A stretch of DNA of 64,000 nucleotides, from positions 206,168 to 270,167 of the forward strand of contig NZ_WPNZ01000007.1 of NCBI RefSeq assembly GCF_009755605.1. The letters are read 5' to 3'. Below are positions 25,819 to 34,072 of this stretch, piece by piece. This DNA comes from Streptomyces typhae. Lineage in GTDB: Bacteria > Actinomycetota > Actinomycetes > Streptomycetales > Streptomycetaceae. Below the pieces are notes generated by a model that saw only the letters and a list, made by a program, of their open reading frames with translations, was not told where the DNA came from and searched no databases. A program made the position numbers and the translations under genes. Within the stretch, counting starts at the first letter, position 1. Every line of letters starts with the position of its first letter.

Positions 25819-26535
25819 CTACTTTTGACCCAGGCCCTCCTCGCTGCGGCGCGCACGCCGCTGCCCCCGTTCGTCATGGTCGCGGCGCAGCTCTTCCAAG
25901 GTCGCGGCGTGCCCGGGGAGTTCGGAGCGTGCCGGTGCCGTCAGTCCGTCCAGGAACAGCTGGAGGTGACGGTGGACGAACTGGTCGAAGTCCACCAGGC
26001 AGCCGGCGCCGGGCAGCGGCCTGGTCAGTTGGGAGAGGGCGACCATCAGATCCCCGACGGCGATGTCGGTGCGCAGCTGGCCCGCGGCGCGTGCGCGTGC
26101 CATCAGCCCCTCGACGGCATCCTCCAAGCGGATGCGGGCGGCGCGGAGATCGGGATGGTAGGGGTCGACGGCCTCGGAGAGGATCGGGCAGAGCGCGCCG
26201 ATGCGCTCGTCCACCGCCGCGTGGACGAAGCCCCGCAGCGCCTCGAACGGGGAGCCGGACTCGGCGTCGGCGGCCTCGATGGCCCGCGCCGCCAGCTCCG
26301 TGACCCGGTCGGTGACGTACAGGACGACGTGGTGCACGAGCTCTCCGCGGTCGGCGAAGTGGCGGTACACCGTGGCGTTGCCGACTCCGGCGCGGCGCGC
26401 GATCTCGTCGAGCGGCGCCTCGGAGCCCTGCTGGACGAACATCTCGCGGGCGGCGGTGACGATCCGCTCCCGGTTGCGCAGGGCGTCGGCCCGCGGGCGG
26501 GTGACGCGGCGCTGCGCTGCGGTGGCGGTTTCCAC
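25819..26535 (-). CDS. TetR-family repressor
   Basis: 238 residues. N-terminal helix-turn-helix (RERIVTAAREMFVQQGSEAP, IARRAGVGNATVYRHFADR) with a variable C-terminal ligand domain. Of two GTG codons, 26535 is preferred: GAGGAG is 8 bases upstream, while it would be only 1 base from GTG 26544. It precedes the DHA2 exporter gene on the same strand and so probably controls it. Two identical palindromes upstream suggest autoregulation. Confidence 0.87.
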   Translation of the reverse strand: METATAAQRRVTRPRADALRNRERIVTAAREMFVQQGSEAPLDEIARRAGVGNATVYRHFADRGELVHHVVLYVTDRVTELAARAIEAADAESGSPFEALRGFVHAAVDERIGALCPILSEAVDPYHPDLRAARIRLEDAVEGLMARARAAGQLRTDIAVGDLMVALSQLTRPLPGAGCLVDFDQFVHRHLQLFLDGLTAPARSELPGHAATLEELRRDHDERGQRRARRSEEGLGQK

Positions 26536-26652
26536 GGTGGACACTCCTCGATGCGGTCAAAGGCCTCAGATTCGCAGGGCCCGCGGTGGCGGGTCCACCG
26601 AATTTCCCGCCGGGAGCCTTGACGTCCCGGCGGGAGCCTGGGGTGGGCGATC

Positions 26653-26708
26653 CGGGGAGTGGATCCCCGTTTCGCTCGGACACCGGTTAAACGGGGAGCC
26701 GATCCCCG
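26653..26708. promoter_or_regulatory. Two CGGGGA-N5-TCCCCG operators
   Basis: Perfect 6+6 palindromes at 26653-26669 and 26692-26708, 39 bases apart, in the divergent region between tetR and the M6 protease gene. Duplicate sites of this shape are typical TetR operators. Confidence 0.6.
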
Positions 26709-26726
26709 CTTATTTCCCCCCTCGGA

Positions 26727-26742
26727 TGTGACCTGTATCACA
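26727..26742. promoter_or_regulatory. Candidate Crp site
   Basis: TGTGA-CCTGTA-TCACA is a perfect match to the cAMP-receptor-protein palindrome TGTGA-N6-TCACA. It lies 215 bases before the M6 protease start and 192 bases before tetR. The rest of 26743-26956 shows nothing recognisable. Confidence 0.5.
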
Positions 26743-26956
26743 AACCGATGAAGCGCTCTTCTCGCGTGCCGTTCCCGTACGTGCCCCGCCTCCGGTCCTC
26801 CCGGAGGAGGGTCCGCACGCACTCGAAAGACCCTCGATCGGCCGCGAGACCCTCGATCGGTCGCGCTCAGCGAGCGCCCGCGCACCCCCCGACACAGGGT
26901 GATCGAACAGGGTGCAGCTCGGGACCGCGGGCTGCCGCGGAGCGGAAGGCGCGTGG

Positions 26957-28315
26957 ATGCAGCAGCCGACCTGGAAGCCGATAGCCCGCTCCCGCCGAGC
27001 CGCCCAGGGCCCGCCGCGCCCCGGCAGGCGGGACCGACGCTCCTTCCGGACGCTCCGGCGGCTGCCGCCGCGCACCACCGCGCTCGCCGGGCTCACCGTG
27101 CTCGCCCTCGCCCTCACCGCGTCGGCGAGCACCGGCCGGCTCCTCGCCGAGCCGCCCACCGCCGCGGGGCCCAGCGCACAGGCCAGGGCGACGACCCTCG
27201 GCCGCTGCCTGATCGGCGGGGACCTCGGGGTGCAGATGTCGGAGGGCATCCCCACCGGGCCCGGCTACTCCCGCTCCACGGGCACGGTCCGCGCCCTGAA
27301 CCTGATGGTCGACTTCTCCGACGCCCCCGGCGAGGGCCGGGCCCAGGACCGGCTCGGGGAGTTCTTCCCGCAGACCACCGACTGGTTCCGCACCAGCTCC
27401 TACGGCCGCGTCGACTACCGGCCCGAGGCTCCGCTCCAGGACTGGCTGCGCATGCCCAAGCCGTTCAAGGCGTACGGGATAGAGCGCGGCGCCCCCTTCG
27501 ACCCCGGCTACCGGGAGCTGGTCGACGACATCGTCGCCGCCGCCGACCCGGACGTGGACTTCGCGGCGTACGACCTGGTGAACATCCTCGTCACCCCGAA
27601 CGCGGGCCCCTCCGCCCTGGACACCGTCCTGTCGGTGACGTTCGCGGGCAATCACGAGGCGCCGGTCGCCGACGGCGTGCCGATCTCCAACGCTTCCTTC
27701 GTCTACAGCCGCCAGGACGACGGCTCGGGCAACTACGACCAGACCGGCTACCGGGTGCTCCCGCACGAGAACGGCCATGTCTTCGGCCTGCCGGACCTGT
27801 ACACGCAGGACGGCGGGGGCGCGGTCGGCCACTGGGACATCATGAGCGAGGACTGGGGCGCCAACAACGACCTCCTCGCCTGGCACAAGTGGAAGCTGGG
27901 CTGGATCGACGACAAGCAGGTCGACTGCGCGTCGGCGCCGGGCACCACGGAGCACCTGCTCACCCCGCTGGCCCGCACCGGCGGCACCAAGCTCGCCTTC
28001 GTCCCGCTGACCAAGGAGACCGGGTTCGCGGTGGAGGTGCGCACCCGCGCGGGCAACGACGAGGTGGTGTGCCGTCCCGGCGTCCTCGTCTACCGCATCG
28101 ACGCGGACGTCGACACCGGCCACGGCCCGGTCACGGTCTTCGACTCCACCCGTGACAGCGGCGGCTGCACCCGCAGCCCGAACGTGCACACCGAGCTGTC
28201 GGACGCGCCGTTCACTCCCGGGGAGACGTTCACCGACCGCTCGTCGGGAGTGCGGGTGACGGTCGCGGGCGCGGACCTGGACGGCAACTACCGGGTGCAC
28301 ATCACCCGCCGCTGA
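26957..28315 (+). CDS. Secreted M6-like metalloprotease
   Basis: 452-residue zinc protease of the immune-inhibitor-A/M6 type. A long basic N-terminus with a hydrophobic segment (TTALAGLTVLALALTASAS) acts as export signal. The catalytic HENGH motif is at 270-274 (HExxH) with downstream FGLPDLY, and GHWDIMSEDWGANN supplies the Met-turn-like region. ATG 26957 has GGAAGG 7 bases upstream; GTG 26912 would lengthen the leader without a good site. It probably degrades extracellular protein. Confidence 0.85.
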   Translation: MQQPTWKPIARSRRAAQGPPRPGRRDRRSFRTLRRLPPRTTALAGLTVLALALTASASTGRLLAEPPTAAGPSAQARATTLGRCLIGGDLGVQMSEGIPTGPGYSRSTGTVRALNLMVDFSDAPGEGRAQDRLGEFFPQTTDWFRTSSYGRVDYRPEAPLQDWLRMPKPFKAYGIERGAPFDPGYRELVDDIVAAADPDVDFAAYDLVNILVTPNAGPSALDTVLSVTFAGNHEAPVADGVPISNASFVYSRQDDGSGNYDQTGYRVLPHENGHVFGLPDLYTQDGGGAVGHWDIMSEDWGANNDLLAWHKWKLGWIDDKQVDCASAPGTTEHLLTPLARTGGTKLAFVPLTKETGFAVEVRTRAGNDEVVCRPGVLVYRIDADVDTGHGPVTVFDSTRDSGGCTRSPNVHTELSDAPFTPGETFTDRSSGVRVTVAGADLDGNYRVHITRR

Positions 28316-28344
28316 CGCCCCCGGCTGCCCCGGCCGCCCTGACT

Positions 28345-28362
28345 GCCCCGCCCGACCGGGGC
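28345..28362. terminator. Possible short terminator
   Basis: GCCCCG-CCCGAC-CGGGGC is a 6-bp hairpin between the convergent protease and rho stop codons. It is weak and has no T-run. Confidence 0.35.
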
Positions 28363-28373
28363 GCCCCGCCCGC

Positions 28374-29612
28374 TCAGGCCGCGAGCGCACTGGCACCCGG
28401 CACGGTCTGCCGGACCTGCCGCAGGAACGCCGCGTTGTCCGGCGTACGGCGGATCTGGTCAAGCAGCGCTTCGAGGCCGCTCGACCCCTCACGCGGCTCG
28501 CGCTGGTCCCGGGGGTCGCGGGCATCACGGCCGTCCCGGGAGTCCCGCAGATCGAGGGCGCGGCGCAGCCCGCGCAGGGCCGTCAACTCGGCTGTCGGTA
28601 CGAGGAGTTCCTCGCGGCGCGTGCCGGAGGGCGTGATGTCGACGGCGGGGAAGACGCGCCGGTCGGCGAGCCTGCGGTCGAGGCGCAGCTCCATGTTGCC
28701 GGTGGACTTGAGCTCTTCGAAGTAGTAGTCGTCGGCGCGCGATCCGGTCTCCACGAGGACGGTCGCGAGCATCGTCAGGGAGCCGCCCTCCTCGGCGAGC
28801 CGCGCGGCGCCGAAGAGGCGCTTGGGTCCCTGTACGGAGCCCGCGTCCACGCCGCCGCTGAGCGTACGGCCGCCGGAGGACGCGGAGTTGTTGTAGGCGC
28901 GGCACAGCCGGGTCAGCGAGTCGAGGAGCAGCACGACGTCGCGGCCTTCCTCGACGAGCCGCTTGGCGCGCTCCACGGCGAGTTCGGCGAGCGCGATGTG
29001 CGCCTTCGGGGGCCGGTCGAAGGTGGAGGCGAGCACTTCGCCGCGTACGGAGCGCCGCATGTCGGTGACCTCCTCGGGGCGTTCGTCGAGCAGGACGACC
29101 ATGAGGTGGCACTCGGGGTGGTTGTCGGCGACGGCGGCGGCGAGCTGCTTGAGCAGGACGGTCTTGCCGGTGCGCGGGGGCGCGACGATCAGGCCGCGCT
29201 GCCCCTTGCCGATGGGCGCGACGAGGTCGACGACGCGGGTCGCGACCCGGTCGGCGGTGGTCTCCAGGCGCAGCCTCTCCCGCGGGTGCAGCGGGGTGAG
29301 GTCGCCGAACCGGGCCCGGGAGCCCGCCTCCTGGGGGGCGTGGCCGTTGACGCGGGCGACGTCGGCGAGGACGCGCGGCTTGTCGCCGGGGACGCCTTCG
29401 ACGAGGTCGCCGGCGCGCAGGCCATACCGCCGGACGAGGGCGGCGGGGACGAGGAGGTCGTCCGGGCTCGGGACGCAGCCCTCGACGCGGAGGTGTCCGT
29501 GCGGGGCGGTGCGGTCGGTGCGGCCGTCCTTGGTGGTGGTGACGGTGTCCTTGAGGTCGAGGACACCGCTCTGAAGGGTGTGGCTCGACTGGCTGTTCAT
29601 GGGTGGGGTCAT
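28374..29612 (-). CDS. Short Rho-type transcription termination factor
   Basis: RNA-dependent hexameric ATPase. Residues after ~30 show an RNA-binding domain (GHLRVEGCVPSPDDLLVP), Walker A APPRTGKTVLLKQLA, Walker B DVVLLLDSLTRLCRAYN and the highly conserved FGAARLAEEGGSLTMLATVL and FEELKSTGNMELRLDR blocks. At 412 residues it lacks the large N-terminal insertion of the usual actinobacterial Rho, so it is probably a paralogue rather than the main Rho. A run of Arg-Asp dipeptides (RDSRDGRDARDPRDQREPRE) interrupts the C-terminal domain. ATG 29612 has AAAGGA 9 bases upstream. Confidence 0.85.
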   Translation of the reverse strand: MTPPMNSQSSHTLQSGVLDLKDTVTTTKDGRTDRTAPHGHLRVEGCVPSPDDLLVPAALVRRYGLRAGDLVEGVPGDKPRVLADVARVNGHAPQEAGSRARFGDLTPLHPRERLRLETTADRVATRVVDLVAPIGKGQRGLIVAPPRTGKTVLLKQLAAAVADNHPECHLMVVLLDERPEEVTDMRRSVRGEVLASTFDRPPKAHIALAELAVERAKRLVEEGRDVVLLLDSLTRLCRAYNNSASSGGRTLSGGVDAGSVQGPKRLFGAARLAEEGGSLTMLATVLVETGSRADDYYFEELKSTGNMELRLDRRLADRRVFPAVDITPSGTRREELLVPTAELTALRGLRRALDLRDSRDGRDARDPRDQREPREGSSGLEALLDQIRRTPDNAAFLRQVRQTVPGASALAA

Positions 29613-30199
29613 GGGTGGGGGTCCTTTCGCGGACAAGCGGGTGCGGAGCCCGGCGAGGCGGCGTGGTCACGCCTCGTACGGCGGGCGGAACGGCTCCGGG
29701 CCACGCGGCACTTACGGGCCGCGGTCAGGCCGCCGAGCGGATACCCGCGGCGGGAGCGGAACGAGAACGAGAGCCCCGGAGCGGGAAGCGAAACGCACGG
29801 GAAAGCGATGAATGCAAAGCCTCAGAAGAATTCCGAGGAGAAGAAGCACGGCGCCCAGATGGGGCGTACACAGGTGCCGAACGCACAGTAGCACACCGTG
29901 CGGCGTGAACGGCGCAGTGCGAGGGGGATCTTGAGCTTCCGCACGCCCGGTGACGCAGTGTGCGCAATCCCGTACGGTGAGTTGCCATGGGTGTCCGTCC
30001 GGCCCCAGCTGACCCCTCTGCCCGGCTGCGGCCCCCATGGGCAACCGGCCAGGGTGTGGGTGCGGGCGGCGAGAGGGAGGCGCGCGTCGACGGCCACGGC
30101 GCGCGCGGCCCTGACTGCGGGGCTCGCGAAGCCCGAGCCCCGCAGTCATCAACCTGTTTGCCCTGCCGTGTCGCCCCCGCTCCGCCGTACCGTTCTCCC
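29613..30199. other. Gene-poor region between rho and GNAT gene
   Basis: 587 bases with no strong gene. The stretch 29760-29890 is clearly richer in A than its surroundings and contains one short open frame (listed separately). The remainder is GC-rich without recognisable sites. TACCGT at 30188-30193 may be the -10 box of a leaderless GNAT transcript. Confidence 0.4.
29808..29891 (+). CDS. Possible 27-residue hydrophilic small ORF
   Basis: ATG 29808 to TAG 29891 encodes a Lys/Gln/Asn-rich peptide beginning MNAKPQKNSEEKKHGAQ. GGGAAAG lies too close upstream to be a convincing ribosome-binding site. The low-GC composition differs from all neighbours. It may be a leader peptide, a small protein or non-coding RNA sequence; nothing decides. 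Confidence 0.25.
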   Translation: MNAKPQKNSEEKKHGAQMGRTQVPNAQ

Positions 30200-30730
30200 A
30201 TGCCCGAACTCCAGCGCCTGCGCCCCGACCACGCTCCGGCCCTGCTCGCCTTCGAGCGGGAGAACCGCGCCTACTTCGCCGCGTCGGTGCCGGACCGGGG
30301 TGACGACTACTTCACCGGGTTCGACGTGCGCCACGCGGCGCTCCTGGCCGAGCAGGAGAGCGGCGCGTGCCACTTCCATGTGCTCGCGGGCGGGGACGGC
30401 GAGATCCTCGGCCGTGTCAACCTCGTGGACGTGGCGGGGGGTTCGGCCGCTCTCGGATACCGCATCGCGGAGAAGGCGGCCCGGCGGGGGCTCGCCACCT
30501 CCGCCGTGGAGAAGGTGTGCCTCCTCGCGGCCACCGAGTACGGACTGACGTCGCTGCGGGCCGAGACGACGCTGGACAACCCCGGCTCCCAGGCGGTCCT
30601 GGCCCGCGCCGGTTTCGTCGCCACCGGCGAGACCGAACTCGACGGCCGCCCCGGGATCGCGTACGTCCGGGACCTGACGGGCCGCCCCCGCCGCACGGAC
30701 ACGGTGTCCGGGCGACGGTACACGGCGTAA
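30200..30730 (+). CDS. GNAT N-acetyltransferase (RimJ/RimL type)
   Basis: 176-residue acetyl-CoA-dependent N-acetyltransferase, substrate unknown. The order ILGRVNLVDVAGGSAALGYRIAEKAARRGLATSAVEKV includes the acetyl-CoA loop (ARRGLAT), and LDNPGSQAVLARAGF is the RimJ/RimL C-terminal signature. No Shine-Dalgarno is seen before ATG 30200; TACCGT ends 6 bases upstream, suggesting a leaderless mRNA. Confidence 0.85.
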   Translation: MPELQRLRPDHAPALLAFERENRAYFAASVPDRGDDYFTGFDVRHAALLAEQESGACHFHVLAGGDGEILGRVNLVDVAGGSAALGYRIAEKAARRGLATSAVEKVCLLAATEYGLTSLRAETTLDNPGSQAVLARAGFVATGETELDGRPGIAYVRDLTGRPRRTDTVSGRRYTA

Positions 30731-30753
30731 CCACTGCCTGCGGACACGTGACG

Positions 30754-30795
30754 GGTCACCTGGGGGTACGCGACGGTCACCTGGGGGTACGCGAC
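30754..30795. repeat. 21-bp tandem duplication
   Basis: GGTCACCTGGGGGTACGCGA plus C occurs twice, at 30754-30774 and 30775-30795, ending three bases before the stop of the dehydrogenase gene on the other strand. Confidence 0.75.
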
Positions 30796-30797
30796 GG

Positions 30798-32348
30798 TCA
30801 GAGGAAGCTGACGTTCTGCGCGAGCGACAGCCGCCCCGAGTAGTTCACGGTGTTCGTCGCGGACCTCATGTACGCGCGCCACGCGTCGGAGCCGGACTCA
30901 CGGCCGCCCCCGGTCTCCTTCTCGCCGCCGAAGGCGCCGCCGATCTCCGCGCCCGACGTGCCGATGTTGACGTTGGCGATGCCGCAGTCGGAGCCCTCGG
31001 CGGACAGGAACAGCTCCGCCTCGCCCTGGTCGCGGGTGAAGATGCTGGAGGACAGGCCCTGCGGCACGTCGTTGTGCAGGGCGACGGCCTCCTCGAACGT
31101 GTCGTAGGTCAGGACGTACAGGATCGGCGCGAAGGTCTCCTCGCGGACCACGGCGGTCCCCGCGCGGACGCGGACCAGGACCGGCTCGACGTACGCGGCG
31201 TCGGGTGCCAGGTCCGCGAGGCGGCGGCCACCGCCCGCGAGGACCTTCCCGCCCTCGGCCCGGGCGCGGGCGACGGCCTGCCGCATCCGGTCCAGCGCGG
31301 CTACGGAGATCAGCGGCCCGACGAGCGTCGCCTCGTCGAAGGGGTCGCCCACGGGCAGCTTCGCGTACGCGGCGGTGAGCCGGGCGACGAGCGGGTCGAC
31401 GATGTCGCGGTGCGCGATGAGGCGGCGCAGCGTCGTGCAGCGCTGCCCGGCCGTGCCCGCCGCCGCGAACACGATTCCCTGGACGGCGAGGTCCAGGTCG
31501 GCGGAGGGCGCGACGACCGCGCCGTTGTTGCCGCCGAGTTCGAGCAGGGTCCGCCCGAACCGGGCGGCGACGCGCGGCCCGACCTCGCGCCCCATGCGGG
31601 TGGACCCGGTGGCGCTGACGAGCGCGACCCGGGCGTCGTCGACGAGCAGTTCCCCGACGGCCTTGTCCCCGATGAGCAGCCGGTGCACCCCGTCGGGGGC
31701 GCCGACGTCCGCGGCGGCACGGTCGAGGAGGTGCGCGCACGCCAGCGAGATCAGCGGGGTCAGCTCGGACGGCTTCCAGACGACGGTGTCACCGCAGGCC
31801 AGGGCCACGGCGGTGTTCCAGGACCAGACGGCGCAGGGGAAGTTGAAGGCCGAGACGACACCGACGACGCCCAGCGGGTGCCAGGTCTCGGCGAGCCGGT
31901 GCCCCGGCCGCTCGGAGGCGATGGTCCGCCCGTACAGCTGCCGGGAGAGACCGACCGCGAAGTCGCAGATGTCGATCATCTCCCGGACCTCGCCGAGCGC
32001 CTCCGAGCGGATCTTGCCCGCTTCGACGGTGACGAGGTCGGCGAGGTCGCTCTGGTGCTCGCGCAGCAACTCGCCCAGGCGGCGCACCAGTTCACCGCGG
32101 ACCGGGGCGGGGGTGGAGCGCCAGGCGCGGAAGGCCCGGTGCGCGTCGGCGACGGCGCGGTCGGCGGCGGCCGGGGTGGCGGCGGGCACGGGGAAGAGGG
32201 CCTCGCCGGTGACGGGGGTTCTGGCGTGGCACACCGGCCCCGCGCCGGCGCCCTCCGGGAGGGTGAGACCGACCCGGTCGAGGGCGGTGCGGGCGCGGGT
32301 GCGGAGGTCTTCGGTGGTGGGAAGGGGGGTGGGGTGCGGGTGAGGCAT
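30798..32348 (-). CDS. amaB: L-piperideine-6-carboxylate (alpha-aminoadipate semialdehyde) dehydrogenase
   Basis: 516-residue NAD-dependent aldehyde dehydrogenase of the antiquitin (ALDH7) type. LLELGGNN holds the catalytic Glu and GTAGQRCTTLRR the catalytic Cys; the conserved NVNIGTSGAEIGGAFGGEKETGGGRE and DAWRAYMR block is typical of ALDH7. It should oxidise L-2-aminoadipate semialdehyde to 2-aminoadipate. GAGGAG lies 5-6 bases before ATG 32348. The upstream same-strand neighbours (2-oxoadipate dioxygenase, FAD oxidase) make a lysine/pipecolate role likely. Confidence 0.85.
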   Translation of the reverse strand: MPHPHPTPLPTTEDLRTRARTALDRVGLTLPEGAGAGPVCHARTPVTGEALFPVPAATPAAADRAVADAHRAFRAWRSTPAPVRGELVRRLGELLREHQSDLADLVTVEAGKIRSEALGEVREMIDICDFAVGLSRQLYGRTIASERPGHRLAETWHPLGVVGVVSAFNFPCAVWSWNTAVALACGDTVVWKPSELTPLISLACAHLLDRAAADVGAPDGVHRLLIGDKAVGELLVDDARVALVSATGSTRMGREVGPRVAARFGRTLLELGGNNGAVVAPSADLDLAVQGIVFAAAGTAGQRCTTLRRLIAHRDIVDPLVARLTAAYAKLPVGDPFDEATLVGPLISVAALDRMRQAVARARAEGGKVLAGGGRRLADLAPDAAYVEPVLVRVRAGTAVVREETFAPILYVLTYDTFEEAVALHNDVPQGLSSSIFTRDQGEAELFLSAEGSDCGIANVNIGTSGAEIGGAFGGEKETGGGRESGSDAWRAYMRSATNTVNYSGRLSLAQNVSFL

Positions 32349-32445
32349 GGGGGCTCCTCGGGGGTGGGGTTGGGGTTCGGCGTCCGGTGCCCGGGGGCCG
32401 GGGGCCCGGGGGCCCGGGGGCCGGGGGGGCAGGCGCCCAGGGTTG

Positions 32446-34026
32446 TCAGCCGTCGGCGGGCGGGGGTGGCGGAATCGGGTGTTCCAGGCGCAGCTCGCGT
32501 GCGGCCCGCGCCAGGGAGAGGGACTGCTGCTGCTCGTACAGGGCGAAGGGGTCGAGCACGTCGCGGCCGACGGCACCGGAGAGCCAGTCGCTGTCGTACG
32601 CGACACCTGCTTGCCCCGCCTCGCCCGCCTCGCCTCCCCTACGGGTGCCGGATTCCTCCAGGTTCGACTGGAAGATTCCGGCGGCGGACCGGGGCAGGAA
32701 GTCCTCGTACACGATCGGTTCGGCGCGTATCCAGCCCTCGCGGAGGAGCCCCGGGAGGTCCGGGGGCGGGGTGCGGCCGTCGCGGGCCCGGTCGGTGACG
32801 GCGTGGTACGTGAAGTGGGCGAGACCGCGGGCGGCGAGGGCGTGTTCGGTGGCGGGGAAGCGGGTGGGCCAGAGGGAGCGGAGGCGGTCGGCGCGGGTGG
32901 GGGTCCCGGCGGGGGCCTCGGCGGCGTCGTGGGTTCCGGCGGTGGCGCGGACCCGGGCGGCGTCGCGGCCCCCGGCAGTGGCATGCACCTCCGCCGCCTC
33001 CCGGCCCGCCGGGACCGCCCGGTCCGCTCGGTCCTCCCGGTCCGCTCGGTCCTCCCGGTCCGCCCGGTCGAGCAGTTCGTCGTAGCAGGCCCGCCCGCGC
33101 CGCGTGAGGGCGATGCCGCGTGCCTCCACCTCGCCGAACCGCACCCGCAGGGACCCGGCGGTGACGGTCCCGTCCGCGAGCCGCAGCGCGCGCGGCTCGT
33201 CGAGGGCGCGGAACGAGGTCTGGCGGAGCAGCACGTCAGGGCCGACCCCCCGCGGCGGGCCCTGAATGGTGTCGATCATCTCGATGCCGCGGCCGGTCAT
33301 CCGCCGGTACAGCTCGTCGATGTCGAGGACGCGGGGCGTGAGGTGGTTGATGTGGGTGCTGCGCACACCGCCGATGTCGGCGGCCACGGCCGACACCCGC
33401 TCCAGCGTCTCGTACCAGGTCTTGTCGACGGGTTCCGACGACAGCTCGAAGGCGCCCACGGCCAGGCGCAGGAACCGCTCGGCGTCGCCCTCGGACAACC
33501 CCTGCTCGGCCTCGGCGCGGTCGGCGAGGGCGAGCAGCTCCGGCGGGAACAGCTCCCGCCCGGCGAGGAAGCGTTCGAGGCGCTGCCGCAGCTCGGGTTC
33601 GAAGAAGCGGGGGTCGGCCGGGGTGAGCAGGGACGTGAAGACGCGGAAGGGGTTGCGGGCGAGTTCGTCGCCGTCGACGGGCCGGAAGGCGGTGGACACG
33701 ACGGGCACGGCGCTCGCGGCGGCCTCCCGCAGGTCGTAGAAGCCGACGGGCCGCATGCCGAGGGCCCCGAAGACGCGTCCGACCTGCTCCAGCTCCGCCG
33801 GGGTGCCGACCCGGATGGCGCCGTGCCGCTCGGCGGTGACCCGCGCGATCGCCCCGAGCCGCTCCGCGTCGCCACCGCGTGCGCGCAGGACGTCCTCGTT
33901 CACTTCGCGCGTCACGTCGACGAGGGTGTCGTACGCGGGGACCTCGCGCCCGTACATGGCGGAGAGCCTGACGGCGAAGGCGGCGCGGAGCTGCCAGGGC
34001 TCGAGACGGGTCGCCGGTCTGTTCAT
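32446..34026 (-). CDS. hglS: 2-oxoadipate dioxygenase/decarboxylase (HglS/YdcJ family)
   Basis: Fe(II) enzyme (former DUF1338, VOC fold) converting 2-oxoadipate to D-2-hydroxyglutarate with loss of CO2. Conserved blocks include YGREVPAYDTLVDVTREVN, the metal-binding STHINHLTPRVLDIDELY and IQGPPRGVGPDVLLRQTSF. The 526 residues include a low-complexity insertion (about residues 315-370) with DRADRED repeats and ATAG repeats, absent from the family core. AGGAGG stands 7 bases before ATG 34026. It is the middle gene of the putative pipecolate operon. Confidence 0.82.
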   Translation of the reverse strand: MNRPATRLEPWQLRAAFAVRLSAMYGREVPAYDTLVDVTREVNEDVLRARGGDAERLGAIARVTAERHGAIRVGTPAELEQVGRVFGALGMRPVGFYDLREAAASAVPVVSTAFRPVDGDELARNPFRVFTSLLTPADPRFFEPELRQRLERFLAGRELFPPELLALADRAEAEQGLSEGDAERFLRLAVGAFELSSEPVDKTWYETLERVSAVAADIGGVRSTHINHLTPRVLDIDELYRRMTGRGIEMIDTIQGPPRGVGPDVLLRQTSFRALDEPRALRLADGTVTAGSLRVRFGEVEARGIALTRRGRACYDELLDRADREDRADREDRADRAVPAGREAAEVHATAGGRDAARVRATAGTHDAAEAPAGTPTRADRLRSLWPTRFPATEHALAARGLAHFTYHAVTDRARDGRTPPPDLPGLLREGWIRAEPIVYEDFLPRSAAGIFQSNLEESGTRRGGEAGEAGQAGVAYDSDWLSGAVGRDVLDPFALYEQQQSLSLARAARELRLEHPIPPPPPADG

Positions 34027-34072
34027 GAATGCGCCTCCTGCACCACGTGGTCTCGGGGACATGGGCCTCGGT

